A DNA stretch of 64,000 nucleotides from Lachnospiraceae bacterium (GCA_021769135.1 JAETTM010000013.1:1-64000), one strand, 5' to 3'. Shown: positions 26,379 to 35,039, numbered from the stretch's first letter. Translations and numbers: made by a program. Notes: generated by a model from the sequence alone, not told the origin.

Positions 26379-27674
26379 CTAAAACACAGCTCCCCATTCC
26401 CGCAATATCCTCTGGACCTCAGACACATCCACCCTATGCACGCTTACCCCATCCGCCGCACATTTTGCCGCGGCGCAGCCTGCTGCCTGGCCTAACCCCA
26501 TAACGGATGCCTGTACCCGCACCGATGCGGACGCCACCTGGTCTGCCGAAAAACACCTTCCGGCCACCAATAAATTATCAAAGCCCTCCACTATCAACGA
26601 ACGGTATGGAATATAGGCTGCGTCTTTCAGGAATACCACTTTCTGGGTAGTATCCCCGGCAGCATGAATGTCTACAGGATGGGCTCCTCTTCCTATGGCA
26701 TCCGGAAAACATACCCCATTCAAATATTCTTCGCCGGTAAGCACATGTACGCCTTTTATATGCCTTGTTTCCCTTATCCCCGTCTGAACCGCCGTGGAAA
26801 TCAGATAGGCATCCTTAAAATCCGGAATATGCTTTTTCAGCAGGGCCACAAACTTATGCACGTCCTCCCTCAGCTGACATTCCGCTGCCGTAGCCTGCAC
26901 CGGGTCCAGCATATCCGCTTTCGTCCTCGTCATATTTACCATTACCCGCCCCGGTCTGTGGATGCTGCAAAACCATGGTCCGCCAAACATAGGCACCTCT
27001 TCTTCCCGCTCCAGCTCATGCAGCTTTTCCTGAATCCTCAAGTTATGGTAATTGAGCCCCTGCTTTTCATGGTGGATTAATTCCAGTTCATCCGTATCGA
27101 TTCCCCCTAAACAAAAACATAAGGAGGGCGGCTGCAAAGGCTGCGTGTGCTTTTGCATTGGCGCCCCTGCCATAGCGCACAAATCGCCGTCCCCAGTACT
27201 GTCGATAACATATTTTGCCTTCATTGCCTGAGGGCCGCTTTTCGTATCCGCAATGACATGGGTAATTCGACCTTCTTCCTTTATACACCCGGTCAAATAG
27301 GTATGAAAATGGAGCTCCACACCGCTTTCCTGCAGCATACGCTGGGCAATCAGCTTATAGCATTCCGGGTCATGGGAGATATTGCCCAAAGGATGCTCCA
27401 CTTCCGCCCCGTCCGCCTCCACCATACGTTGTACGAACTCCCAGGGAATCCCGCCGCACACCAATTTCCCGTTATAGGTGAATACGCTGATAGGCACTAC
27501 CAGACCGGCAGTGGCCATCCCCCCGACAAACCCATAACGTTCTATCAATGCCGTTCGCGCCCCCATCCGGGCCGCCGCTACCGCCGCTATCCAGCCGCCG
27601 GGGCCGCCGCCGCATACTACCACATCATATTCCCCTGTAACAGGTATGCTCCGTGTCTGTAATATCTGTTCCAT
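26379..27674 (-). CDS. FAD-dependent oxidoreductase (PF12831 type)
   Basis: A 431-residue flavoprotein and the first gene of the minus-strand glycan locus. VCGGGPGGWIAAVAAARMGA and YGFVGGMATAGLVV form the FAD site; DSTGDGDLCAMAG and LLVAGRCFSADQVASASVR match its two paralogues. It starts behind AAAGGAG and its own promoter. Two similar but diverged flavoproteins side by side suggest either two related substrates or a two-subunit enzyme. No membrane segments or signal peptide. Confidence 0.87.
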   Translation of the reverse strand: MEQILQTRSIPVTGEYDVVVCGGGPGGWIAAVAAARMGARTALIERYGFVGGMATAGLVVPISVFTYNGKLVCGGIPWEFVQRMVEADGAEVEHPLGNISHDPECYKLIAQRMLQESGVELHFHTYLTGCIKEEGRITHVIADTKSGPQAMKAKYVIDSTGDGDLCAMAGAPMQKHTQPLQPPSLCFCLGGIDTDELELIHHEKQGLNYHNLRIQEKLHELEREEEVPMFGGPWFCSIHRPGRVMVNMTRTKADMLDPVQATAAECQLREDVHKFVALLKKHIPDFKDAYLISTAVQTGIRETRHIKGVHVLTGEEYLNGVCFPDAIGRGAHPVDIHAAGDTTQKVVFLKDAAYIPYRSLIVEGFDNLLVAGRCFSADQVASASVRVQASVMGLGQAAGCAAAKCAADGVSVHRVDVSEVQRILREWGAVF

Positions 27675-27720
27675 CTATCCATCGCTCCTTTCCTCTATGG
27701 CTGCCATATTTCCTGTTTTT

Positions 27721-27749
27721 ATCATACTATCCGTTAATTTTCCAGGCAA
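27721..27749 (-). promoter_or_regulatory. Promoter of the glycan locus flavoprotein genes
   Basis: On the minus strand TTGCCT (complement of 27744-27749), a 17-base spacer and TATGAT (complement of 27721-27726) lie about 47 bases before the start codon at 27674. Confidence 0.65.
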
Positions 27750-27783
27750 TAACCTACGGACAAGTCCAATAAAAAGCGACAGA

Positions 27784-27824
27784 ATCATAAAAATCAAATA
27801 TCCCGCAGGCTTCCCTGCGGGATA
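27784..27824 (-). terminator. Intrinsic terminator of the DUF362 gene
   Basis: TATCCCGCAGG pairs perfectly with CCTGCGGGATA around a four-base loop; on the minus strand a T-rich tract follows. It ends the HAD-DUF362 unit before the glycan locus promoter. Confidence 0.8.
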
Positions 27825-27860
27825 AAAAATTCATCCGTTTCCGTTTGTATAAAATAATTA

Positions 27861-28967
27861 TCAAATTTCGATTAATTCATATTCCTTATTGCCGATACCA
27901 ATTTTAGCCGCGTGTTCTATCATTGACTTCCAGTTCGTCTGGGGTGCGGAATCCATAAAATGGTCATGATGCACATGAGGCATCCTGTCCAGCTGGCTGT
28001 TCGCAATCACCGGCTGCTTATTGACCGCATCCGCACATGCCAAATCCAGCGCCACCGGGTCAAAGGATGCGAACATTCCCACATCCGGCACAATCGGAAT
28101 ATCATTTTCCGCATGGCAGTCGCAGTTAGGCGTTACATCCACTACCAGGCTGATATGGAAATGAGGCCTTCCTTCGATTACCGCCTTGCTGTATTCCGCA
28201 ATCTTACAATTCAAAATATCATTGGATTCATCGCTCGCCGGCTGTACCGCATCCATAGGGCATACGCCGATACAACGCCCGCAGCCTACGCATTTATTAC
28301 GGTCGATATCCGCCTTTTTATCCGTAATTGACGGAGCGTCATGGGCACATATTTTTATGCATCGCCCACAGCCTATGCAGGCTTCTTTGTCTATGTAAGG
28401 CTTCCCGGCGCTGTGCATCTCCATTTTTCCTGCCCTGGATCCGCATCCCATGCCAATATTTTTAAGCGCGCCCCCAAAACCTGTGGCTTCATGCCCCTTA
28501 AAATGTGTCAGCGATATGAACACATCGGCGTCCATCACCGCCCTGCCGATTTTCGCTTCTTTTACATATTCCCCTCCGTTCACCGGAACAAGCACCTCGT
28601 CCGTTCCTTTTAAGCCATCCGCGATTATCACATGGCATCCGGTGGAAAAGGGGGAAAAACCGTTTTGATACGCCGCGTCCATATGATCCAGCGCATTTTT
28701 CCTTCCGCCCACATATAAGGTGTTGCAATCCGTCAGAAATGCTTTCCCTCCCAGTTCCTTAATGACCTTTACTACCACTGCGGCATAATTCGGCCGCAAA
28801 AAAGCCAAATTCCCCGGTTCGCCGAAATGAATCTTAATCGCCGCATATTTCCTGTCGAAATCAATCTCTCCAATACCTGCCGTTTTAATTAATCTCTCCA
28901 GCTTCTTTGGAAGGTTCTCGTTAAATGATGTCCTCATGTTCGTATAATATACTTTTGATGCCGCCAT
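27861..28967 (-). CDS. DUF362 protein with two 4Fe-4S ferredoxin motifs
   Basis: A 368-residue protein. The DUF362 region (about 1-185) includes KIHFGEPGN and SLTHFKGHEATGFGGALKN. Two ferredoxin clusters follow: CIGCGRCIKIC and CVGCGRCIGVCPMDA, each with four Cys for a 4Fe-4S centre. The remaining Cys come from CDCHAE. An electron-transfer or iron-sulfur role is expected, but the exact reaction of the family is not known. ATG at 28967 directly follows GGAGGTATTT. It lies 28 bases after the HAD gene and is probably co-transcribed. Confidence 0.88.
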   Translation of the reverse strand: MAASKVYYTNMRTSFNENLPKKLERLIKTAGIGEIDFDRKYAAIKIHFGEPGNLAFLRPNYAAVVVKVIKELGGKAFLTDCNTLYVGGRKNALDHMDAAYQNGFSPFSTGCHVIIADGLKGTDEVLVPVNGGEYVKEAKIGRAVMDADVFISLTHFKGHEATGFGGALKNIGMGCGSRAGKMEMHSAGKPYIDKEACIGCGRCIKICAHDAPSITDKKADIDRNKCVGCGRCIGVCPMDAVQPASDESNDILNCKIAEYSKAVIEGRPHFHISLVVDVTPNCDCHAENDIPIVPDVGMFASFDPVALDLACADAVNKQPVIANSQLDRMPHVHHDHFMDSAPQTNWKSMIEHAAKIGIGNKEYELIEI

Positions 28968-28995
28968 AAATACCTCCAATTTTATTTTTATAATT

Positions 28996-29655
28996 TTATC
29001 CCTTATTTCGGTTTTTCAAATAATCCACCACATCCAGAAGGGAATAAAACTTCCCGTACAACATCGCTTCTATTTCTTCCGTAGGTTCTATCATATCGGG
29101 CACCATTACCGGTTTCATCCCTGCCCGGTAGGCCGAACGGATTCCATTGGGGGAATCCTCAATAGCAATGGCATTTACCGGGGTTACCCCCAGTTCCTCG
29201 CATGCTTTTAAATAAATGTCCGGGTTAGGCTTACTGTGCTCCACCATATCCCCGGTAACCACCGTACGGAAATAACGGGTCAGCCCCGTCTGTTCCAGAT
29301 GCTCCATCACGCTTTCCCTGCCGGTGGAAGAAGCGAGCCCTACGATATATCCGTTTTCCGTCAGATATTTCAATATCTCTTTGACCCCCTCCTTCAATGG
29401 AACGCCTTCTTCCCGGAAACGGCGCTTCATCAGGGCATGAACCGTCTCGATGAATTCTTCAAAAGGAAAATCCTTTCCATAGAGATTGTGCATAAGAATC
29501 TCCGCATCCGTGTGATTCAGCCCCACGCACCCCTTTATGCCCTCGCTCAAATCTCCCAGCTTCATCGCATCCGCTATCTCGGCCCAGCACTCATAACTAA
29601 TTCTCTCCGTATCAAACAATACGCCATCCATGTCGAATATGATTGTGTTTGTCAT
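28996..29655 (-). CDS. HAD-superfamily hydrolase, beta-phosphoglucomutase-like
   Basis: A 219-residue enzyme. FDMDGVLFDTE near the N-terminus contains the nucleophile and acid Asp pair; ASSTGRE, KPNPDIYL and IEDSPNG are HAD motifs II-IV. A helical cap lies between motifs I and II, as in subclass IA. It may be a sugar phosphatase or a beta-phosphoglucomutase; the motifs do not decide between these. It has its own promoter at 29721-29749 and leads into the DUF362 gene. Confidence 0.88.
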   Translation of the reverse strand: MTNTIIFDMDGVLFDTERISYECWAEIADAMKLGDLSEGIKGCVGLNHTDAEILMHNLYGKDFPFEEFIETVHALMKRRFREEGVPLKEGVKEILKYLTENGYIVGLASSTGRESVMEHLEQTGLTRYFRTVVTGDMVEHSKPNPDIYLKACEELGVTPVNAIAIEDSPNGIRSAYRAGMKPVMVPDMIEPTEEIEAMLYGKFYSLLDVVDYLKNRNKG

Positions 29656-29720
29656 AGTACCCTAATGCCTTTCTTTGAAGTAAAATAAATTTATAACGAA
29701 CTGGTTAAACCGCTTCCTTC

Positions 29721-29749
29721 ATTATAACCTATCGTATTCCTTGGGGCAA
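29721..29749 (-). promoter_or_regulatory. Promoter of the HAD-DUF362 unit
   Basis: On the minus strand TTGCCC (complement of 29744-29749), 17 bases and a perfect TATAAT (complement of 29721-29726) lie 66 bases before the start. Confidence 0.65.
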
Positions 29750-29768
29750 TAACTTTATTTCAGGCAAA

Positions 29769-29793
29769 AGGCCGTGATATTTCTTCACAGCCT
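29769..29793 (-). terminator. Terminator hairpin overlapping the DUF4358 gene stop
   Basis: AGGCTGTGA pairs with TCACGGCCT (one G-U) around AGAAATA and is followed by TTTT on the minus strand; it begins within the stop codon. Confidence 0.65.
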
Positions 29794-30380
29794 CAACTCA
29801 CACTTAAGATGGTCTTTTCAATAATATCGACTGCCCTTTCATTTTCCTGCTGGCATACCGCCAGGACTTCTTCATCGCCCCTTTCTGCCGCATCGCCGGT
29901 GTCCGCTCCTAACTGCACGTAGCAGACATAACGGTCTATCACTTCTATCCTGGATGCCTGCACCTTCCCCAATTCCTGCGGGCGGTCCGCATATTTTACC
30001 AAAAGAGCATCCCTGTATGCATTCAGCATAGTTTCTATTTCCGCTAAATGCTCCCCTTTTGCCTTCAGGATAATCATTATATCGATATCCGTTTCCTCAT
30101 TCAGCTTTTCCGCCAGGAAATCATCATACATCTCTTCGCCTATTCCCGTTTCCGTTTTCAGTTCCCCCGATGTAAGCCGCTTATCCGGCCAATAATTATC
30201 CCCAAGAATGCTTACCACAGCTTCCTTTATTTCTTCCATCCCTATCCATTTCCCGTTCTTTACGCTATTTGTATTGGAATCCGAAATCCGCCCTTCCCCG
30301 CAGCCCGTCAATACCGCTGACGACAGCCCCCATATGCCTAATATTATTGCAAAATTTTTCATATCACTAATTATTTTCAT
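29793..30380 (-). CDS. DUF4358 lipoprotein
   Basis: A 195-residue predicted lipoprotein: a short signal with lipobox (SSAVLTGCGEG), then a soluble domain with YADRPQELGKVQASRIEVID and YVCYVQLGAD, which match DUF4358. Function unknown. The start is uncertain: ATG at 30380 has AAAGG close by, and ATG at 30362 would give the more compact MKNFAIILGIW signal. The frame remains open far upstream, but that region is AT-rich, lacks a ribosome site and holds the divergent MBOAT promoter. Confidence 0.7.
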   Translation of the reverse strand: MKIISDMKNFAIILGIWGLSSAVLTGCGEGRISDSNTNSVKNGKWIGMEEIKEAVVSILGDNYWPDKRLTSGELKTETGIGEEMYDDFLAEKLNEETDIDIMIILKAKGEHLAEIETMLNAYRDALLVKYADRPQELGKVQASRIEVIDRYVCYVQLGADTGDAAERGDEEVLAVCQQENERAVDIIEKTILSVS

Positions 30381-30492
30381 ACCTTTAACCGTATTCCTTT
30401 CAATGCCTGACAATAAGACAATTTCTTTTCCAGTTATCAGTATTTCCCAGTTCATCAAATTTATCCCAAAAATCCTTTCTATGGAAACTTTT

Positions 30493-30521
30493 TTGACATT
30501 GTAAATAATATTTGATAGGAT
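30493..30521 (+). promoter_or_regulatory. Promoter of the MBOAT gene
   Basis: TTGACA (30493-30498), a 17-base spacer and TAGGAT (30516-30521), about 130 bases before the MBOAT start. Confidence 0.65.
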
Positions 30522-30649
30522 GTATATATTAAATATAAATCGGGAATCTGCATATGCCGTGCAGGCAGCGGGCATGGCGGATAAACGCAGGGAAAATACA
30601 TATTTTTTATCCCATGTATACAATACGCAAGAAAGGTAATATATCATAC

Positions 30650-32146
30650 ATGCTGTTTAATTCATATATATTCATTTTTATTTTCCTGCCCATCGCCCTG
30701 TCAGGCTGGTACGGGCTGAACCGGTTAAAAAAATACGAACTGGCAAAAATATTCCTGACCGGTATGTCCCTTTGGTTCTATGGTTACTTCAACGCTTATT
30801 ATCTTCTTATTATCGTGGCCAGCATCCTCATAAACTATTTTATCAGCTATCTGATGACCTTTTCCAAATCCAGGCTGGCGGACCGCCTTGGCCTGCTTGC
30901 CGGAATTGGGGTAAACCTGGCCATTTTATTCTATTTCAAATACTATGATTTCTTTATTGAAAATATAAATTATATCTTCCGGGCGGACTTTAGTTTAAAG
31001 CATATTCTCCTCCCCTTGGGAATCAGCTTTTTTACCTTCCAGCAGCTCTCCTTTATTATCGACCGCTGCACCGGAAAAGCAGGGCATTATCCTTTTGCCG
31101 ACTACGCTGTCTTTGTCACCTTTTTTCCCCAGCTTATCGCCGGGCCAATTGTGCTGTACAAGGAAATTATCCCCCAATTCAATAATTTAAATAACAGAAA
31201 ATTCGATGCGGACAGCTTCGCCAAAGGCATTTCCCTTTTTGTAATGGGATTGGGGAAAAAAGTGCTTTTGGCCGATGTGCTGGCGCTGGTGACCAATTTC
31301 GGTTTTGAACAGACCTATTTCCTGGATTCGCCTTCCACCCTGTTAGTCATCCTTTCCTACACCTTCCAGATTTATTTTGACTTCAGCGGTTACAGCGATA
31401 TGGCCATGGGGCTGGGCCATATGTTCCATATACAGCTGCCTGTAAACTTTAACTCCCCCTATAAATCCTGCTCTGTCAAAGAACTTTGGCAGCGCTGGCA
31501 CATGACCTTATCCCGCTTTTTTATTGCCTACGTCTATATTCCTCTTGGAGGCAGCAAAAAAGGGAAAGCGAAGGCCGTATGCAACACTATGGCTGTTTTC
31601 GCCCTAAGCGGCTTGTGGCATGGTGCAAACTGGACTTACGTGGCCTGGGGGATTATGCAGGGCATTCTCGTTGTCTGGGACAATTTAGGCATCGTAGGCA
31701 TCCGGGGCTCGCAGGAAAAAACCCCTGCCCGGTTTTACATCCCCCGGTGGCTCGGATGGTTTTTCACCTTTTCCTTTTTTAACCTTTCCCTGTTCTTCTT
31801 CCGCAGCGAAAGCATGGCCTACGCCTTCCAGATGTTTAAAAACCTGTTTTCCTTCCGGAATACCGGATATATTTTTAAACTGGCCGCAAATATGGACATT
31901 CCCGAGTTTTATATTTTTAAACAGGCCATTTCTATGTTTGCACCCGGCATGCTCAATGCCTCTTATATCGTTTTGCTGCTGCTGATACTGGCCGTCAGCG
32001 CCTTTATCTTAACCCGGCAAAACACCTTGCAGATAGTGGAATCCACCGATTATAACTCCAAATTCTGCTGGTTTATTACCATTACGTTTATATGGTCCCT
32101 GATTTCCTTTTCACAGGTCAGCACCTTTATATACTTTAACTTTTAA
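30650..32146 (+). CDS. MBOAT-family O-acyltransferase (AlgI/DltB-like)
   Basis: A 498-residue polytopic membrane protein that transfers acyl groups across the membrane to an extracellular polymer. Family landmarks are LWQRWHMTLSRFFIAYVYIP and LSGLWHGANWTYVAWG, with the invariant catalytic His near residue 323. It begins MLFNSYIFIFIFLPI. The upstream AAAGG is rather far from ATG 30650, and ATG 30614 remains possible. The SGNH/DltD-like protein encoded immediately downstream is the expected partner, so the pair probably O-acetylates a surface glycan. No carrier protein or DltA gene is nearby, so lipoteichoic alanylation is less likely. Confidence 0.88.
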   Translation: MLFNSYIFIFIFLPIALSGWYGLNRLKKYELAKIFLTGMSLWFYGYFNAYYLLIIVASILINYFISYLMTFSKSRLADRLGLLAGIGVNLAILFYFKYYDFFIENINYIFRADFSLKHILLPLGISFFTFQQLSFIIDRCTGKAGHYPFADYAVFVTFFPQLIAGPIVLYKEIIPQFNNLNNRKFDADSFAKGISLFVMGLGKKVLLADVLALVTNFGFEQTYFLDSPSTLLVILSYTFQIYFDFSGYSDMAMGLGHMFHIQLPVNFNSPYKSCSVKELWQRWHMTLSRFFIAYVYIPLGGSKKGKAKAVCNTMAVFALSGLWHGANWTYVAWGIMQGILVVWDNLGIVGIRGSQEKTPARFYIPRWLGWFFTFSFFNLSLFFFRSESMAYAFQMFKNLFSFRNTGYIFKLAANMDIPEFYIFKQAISMFAPGMLNASYIVLLLLILAVSAFILTRQNTLQIVESTDYNSKFCWFITITFIWSLISFSQVSTFIYFNF

Positions 32147-32160
32147 TGAAAGGACTTTTT

Positions 32161-33252
32161 ATGATAAATGCAAACCACTCGCCAGGCCGGCAATTTATAA
32201 AACGATTTTTCCAAAGGGCTTTGCTGCTCATGCTCCTTATCGCGGCAGCGGTTATCCTTATCGACCCCTTCTTCCACTATCACAAGCCCTGGTTCGGGTT
32301 AAAAGAGGTGCTTACAGACAAAGAATACCAATGCATCGGCTCCTTGAGGACTTTCGATTATGACAGCCTGATTGTGGGCTCCTCCGTAGCGGAAAACTAT
32401 TACAATGCCTGGTTCGGCGATGGCTTTAACTGTACTCCCATCAAGGCTATCCGTTCCTATGGGGCTACTGCGGATTTATGCTATCTGCTGGATGCGGCCT
32501 ATGAGGAACATAATTTAAAGTATGTTTTTTACAGTATGGACACCTCTTCCCTGGCCGCTGAACCCGTTCCCACCTATGAGCTCACCGGCTGCCCCATGTA
32601 TTTATACAACAAAAATTATCTGGATGATGTGGAATACCTCTATAATAAGGGGGTCCTTTTTGAAAAAATACCCTATATGATTGCCAACTCTTTTATCGGG
32701 GATTATGACGCCAACAATTCTTATAACTGGGCCCAGTGGAAGGAATTCAACCAGGATATGGCCCTGGGGCTTTACATCCGTACCAAAGAAATTGCCCCTA
32801 TGAAAGAAAAGAATTGCTATCAGGATGTGCTGGATGCAAACATCCAATTGATGAAAAAACAAATCGAAGGCCATCCGGAAACCGAATTTAAAATATTTTT
32901 CCCCGCCTATTCCATGCTTTTCTGGGATAACCTTTACCGAACAGGGGATTTGGAAGCCTACCTTTATAATATGGAGCAGGCAATCGCCGCCTTCCTGCCC
33001 TATGATAACGTGGAAATATTTTATTTCCAGGATGAAAGGGATATTGTCACCAACCTGGAAAATTATATGGACACCCTGCACTTTTCACCGGAAATCAACC
33101 AATATATGGCGGAACAGATTATCGCCGGGAACCATCGGCTGACAGAAGACAATTACAGGCAGAAGCTTTCCGGCATGAGGGATTTGGCTTATGAGATTGT
33201 CTATGAATTGATTCTTCCTTATGAGGATAGAATCAAGGTGGATTATACTTAA
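32161..33252 (+). CDS. DltD/AlgJ-like SGNH-type surface acylation partner
   Basis: A 363-residue protein with one N-terminal membrane anchor (about 18-37) and an extracellular domain. YDSLIVGSSVAENYY has the GSS block expected for an SGNH hydrolase Ser, and MDTLHFSPEIN near residue 305 supplies a plausible Asp-x-x-His pair. With the MBOAT protein it should complete acyl transfer to a surface polymer. ATG at 32161 is six bases after AAAGGA; the overlapping ATG at 32146 has no site. The gene ends at a bidirectional terminator. Confidence 0.75.
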   Translation: MINANHSPGRQFIKRFFQRALLLMLLIAAAVILIDPFFHYHKPWFGLKEVLTDKEYQCIGSLRTFDYDSLIVGSSVAENYYNAWFGDGFNCTPIKAIRSYGATADLCYLLDAAYEEHNLKYVFYSMDTSSLAAEPVPTYELTGCPMYLYNKNYLDDVEYLYNKGVLFEKIPYMIANSFIGDYDANNSYNWAQWKEFNQDMALGLYIRTKEIAPMKEKNCYQDVLDANIQLMKKQIEGHPETEFKIFFPAYSMLFWDNLYRTGDLEAYLYNMEQAIAAFLPYDNVEIFYFQDERDIVTNLENYMDTLHFSPEINQYMAEQIIAGNHRLTEDNYRQKLSGMRDLAYEIVYELILPYEDRIKVDYT

Positions 33253-33259
33253 TCGGGCC

Positions 33260-33297
33260 AAAAAAGAAGACTGCGTTAATACACAGCCTTCTTTTTT
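33260..33297. terminator. Bidirectional terminator
   Basis: AAAAAAGAAG-ACTG pairs with CAG-CCTTCTTTTTT; A and T runs on both sides let it serve the DltD-like gene and the convergent lipoprotein gene. Confidence 0.8.
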
Positions 33298-33342
33298 ATG
33301 CACAGACCCATATAAGAAAATTATCTGTTTATGGATTTTCAA

Positions 33343-33732
33343 TTATTCAGCATCTGATGCTGCATCTTCTGCGCCTTCCAATTCAGCGTCCGCTGCTGTA
33401 TCAGCTGCATCTTCCACATTTGCTTCAGCATCTACTGCTGTTTCTGCGTCTGCTGCACCCTCCGTATCAGCTGCCGCGTCTGCATCTGCCTCCGCATCCT
33501 CAGCCGGAGCTTCTGTTCCTTCAGCTTCTACCGTTGTATCAGCTGCTGCATCTTCTGCCGGAGCTTCCGGAGTTTCTGCTTCTACATCCGCTGTAGTCTC
33601 ATCCTGTACTTCTGCTGCTTCTTCTACAGCAGGCTCTGCAACAGGAGCTTCTGCTTCCGTATTTCCGCAAGCCGTCATCAGGGCTGCGCATGTTGCTACT
33701 GTCGTCAATAACATAACTACTTTCTTTTTCAT
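33343..33732 (-). CDS. Acidic alanine-rich lipoprotein
   Basis: A 129-residue protein: a signal peptide (MKKKVVMLLTTVATCAALMTACGN) with Cys after MTA for lipidation, then about 105 residues made almost only of Ala, Glu, Asp, Thr, Val and Pro, without a recognisable fold. It should be a highly acidic, disordered chain tethered to the outer face of the membrane. Function unknown. ATG at 33732 follows GAGGAGAGAAATT; the frame is open upstream through the pseudoknot leader but that part is not likely translated. It is monocistronic between its promoter and a terminator. Confidence 0.75.
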   Translation of the reverse strand: MKKKVVMLLTTVATCAALMTACGNTEAEAPVAEPAVEEAAEVQDETTADVEAETPEAPAEDAAADTTVEAEGTEAPAEDAEADADAAADTEGAADAETAVDAEANVEDAADTAADAELEGAEDAASDAE

Positions 33733-33751
33733 AATTTCTCTCCTCTTTTCT

Positions 33752-33804
33752 GCACTGCTTTTTGTATGCCACAGAGTTCGCGGGTGCAGCGCGGACGCAA
33801 ACTC
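33752..33804 (-). promoter_or_regulatory. H-type pseudoknot RNA element, copy C
   Basis: On the minus-strand transcript GAGTTTGCG (33796-33804) pairs with CGCGAACTC (33774-33782) around a 13-base loop. Loop bases GCGCTGC (33786-33792) pair with GCAGTGC (33752-33758), with one G-U. AAAAA precedes the second strand; AGAAAAGAGGAGAG with the ribosome site follows. It lies between the promoter at 33862-33891 and the lipoprotein start. Confidence 0.75.
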
Positions 33805-33861
33805 CATCTTGGCCGGGCTGGTTTTCTTATGTAGTTCCTTTCCCTCACCGGCTGTAAACAT

Positions 33862-33891
33862 ATTATGGCATAAATGTGTCTAATTTGTGAA
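33862..33891 (-). promoter_or_regulatory. Promoter of the acidic lipoprotein gene
   Basis: On the minus strand TTCACA (complement of 33886-33891), 18 bases and CATAAT (complement of 33862-33867). It predicts a leader of about 120 bases containing pseudoknot copy C. The rest of the 33.9-34.16 kb gap is AT-rich and holds no gene that I can see. Confidence 0.6.
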
Positions 33892-34166
33892 CAAAATATT
33901 GAGATTTTATAAATTCGGACAACATATCTATAAATTTATGGCTATAGCTTGAAAGAATCTATTTTTTATGTTACAGTCATACAAAAGCAGATTATTTCTA
34001 TAAATATAGTCTTTATACTTCAGCGAATGGTTATAAATATCAACCATATCCAACCGAAAGGTATCTTCGAAATTCCTGCTTTAAAATTCAAACAAATTAA
34101 TTAAGAAGCAGGGAAAGATTAGGTATGGAAAGGCTAGGCTTTCTCCTGCGGAAAAGGAGAAAAACT

Positions 34167-35039
34167 ATGTCTACTATAACAAGAAATCATAAGGATAATG
34201 TCTTCCGCCTGTTATACAGAGAAAAGAAACATTTGCTCTCTCTGTACAATGCAATGAACGAAACATCCTATGAGCGAGAAGATGAGCTGGAAGTAGTAAC
34301 TCTTGAGGAAGCTATTTGCCTAAAAATTAGGAATGATGCCGCCTTTGTCATTGATTCAAAACTAAACTTATATGAACAACAGGCCAGTGTCAATCCCAAT
34401 ATGCCGCTTCGGGATTTATACTATGTGGTGGAAGAATTGAAGAAAATTGCCCTACCAGGCAGATTGCATCAAACATCAAAGGTTAAAATCCCGGTGCCAA
34501 AATTTGTTGTATTTTATAATGGTACTGCAAAACAGCCCGAGAAACAGATTTATAGGCTTTCCGAATTATTTTTTCGGGATGAGAAAGAGCCGGAATTAGA
34601 ACTGAAAGTGACAGTTATTAATATTAATTCGGGCTACAACGAAGAACTTCTGGGAAAATGCGAAAGTCTTAGAGGATATATGATATTTGTGAACAAAATC
34701 AGGAACAAAAAGGCCTTCCAGGTAAAATTGGAAGAAGCCGTTCGCCAAGCAGTAGATGAATGCATTGCTGAAGATATCCTTGCAAACTTTTTTCAAAAGC
34801 ATAGGGAGGAAATTATTGAGATGGGGATTTTTGAATTTAATCAGGAGCTTCATGACAAAGTTCTTCTGGAGGATGGAGAAGCCATCGGAATTGAAAAGGG
34901 AAAAAATATCGGTATAGAAATTGGAAGCCGCATTTATAAAAAAATTCAGTCAGGCGAAACAGATAACCATATCCTGGCAGAATCCTGCAATTGTACATTG
35001 GATGAAGTGAAATTAGTTAGGAAACAGTTCGGAATTTGA
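34167..35039 (+). CDS. Rpn/YhgA-like PD-(D/E)XK nuclease family protein
   Basis: A 290-residue protein of the family annotated as recombination-promoting nuclease or putative transposase. NDAAFVIDSKLNLYEQQASV holds the Asp and Glu-x-Gln pattern of the nuclease core, and PLRDLYYVVEEL follows as usual. The C-terminal part is a helical tail with EGEAIGIEKGKN-like glycine/isoleucine repeats. It stands alone, with AAAAGGAG before ATG and no transposon ends found. Whether it acts in recombination or defence is unknown. Confidence 0.8.
   Translation: MSTITRNHKDNVFRLLYREKKHLLSLYNAMNETSYEREDELEVVTLEEAICLKIRNDAAFVIDSKLNLYEQQASVNPNMPLRDLYYVVEELKKIALPGRLHQTSKVKIPVPKFVVFYNGTAKQPEKQIYRLSELFFRDEKEPELELKVTVININSGYNEELLGKCESLRGYMIFVNKIRNKKAFQVKLEEAVRQAVDECIAEDILANFFQKHREEIIEMGIFEFNQELHDKVLLEDGEAIGIEKGKNIGIEIGSRIYKKIQSGETDNHILAESCNCTLDEVKLVRKQFGI

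Noticed and set aside
33733-33861. Longer lipoprotein reading frame through the leader
   Set aside because: The open frame reads through pseudoknot copy C; the signal peptide and ribosome site place the start at 33732. Similar open frames through copies A and B reflect the shared element, not protein homology.
33357-33883. Plus-strand Ser/Ala-rich and Leu-rich frames opposite the acidic lipoprotein
   Set aside because: Low-complexity coding on the minus strand produces long mirror frames; they lack ribosome sites and domain similarity.
34167-35039. Active transposon carrying the Rpn-like gene
   Set aside because: No terminal inverted repeats or target-site duplications could be found around it.
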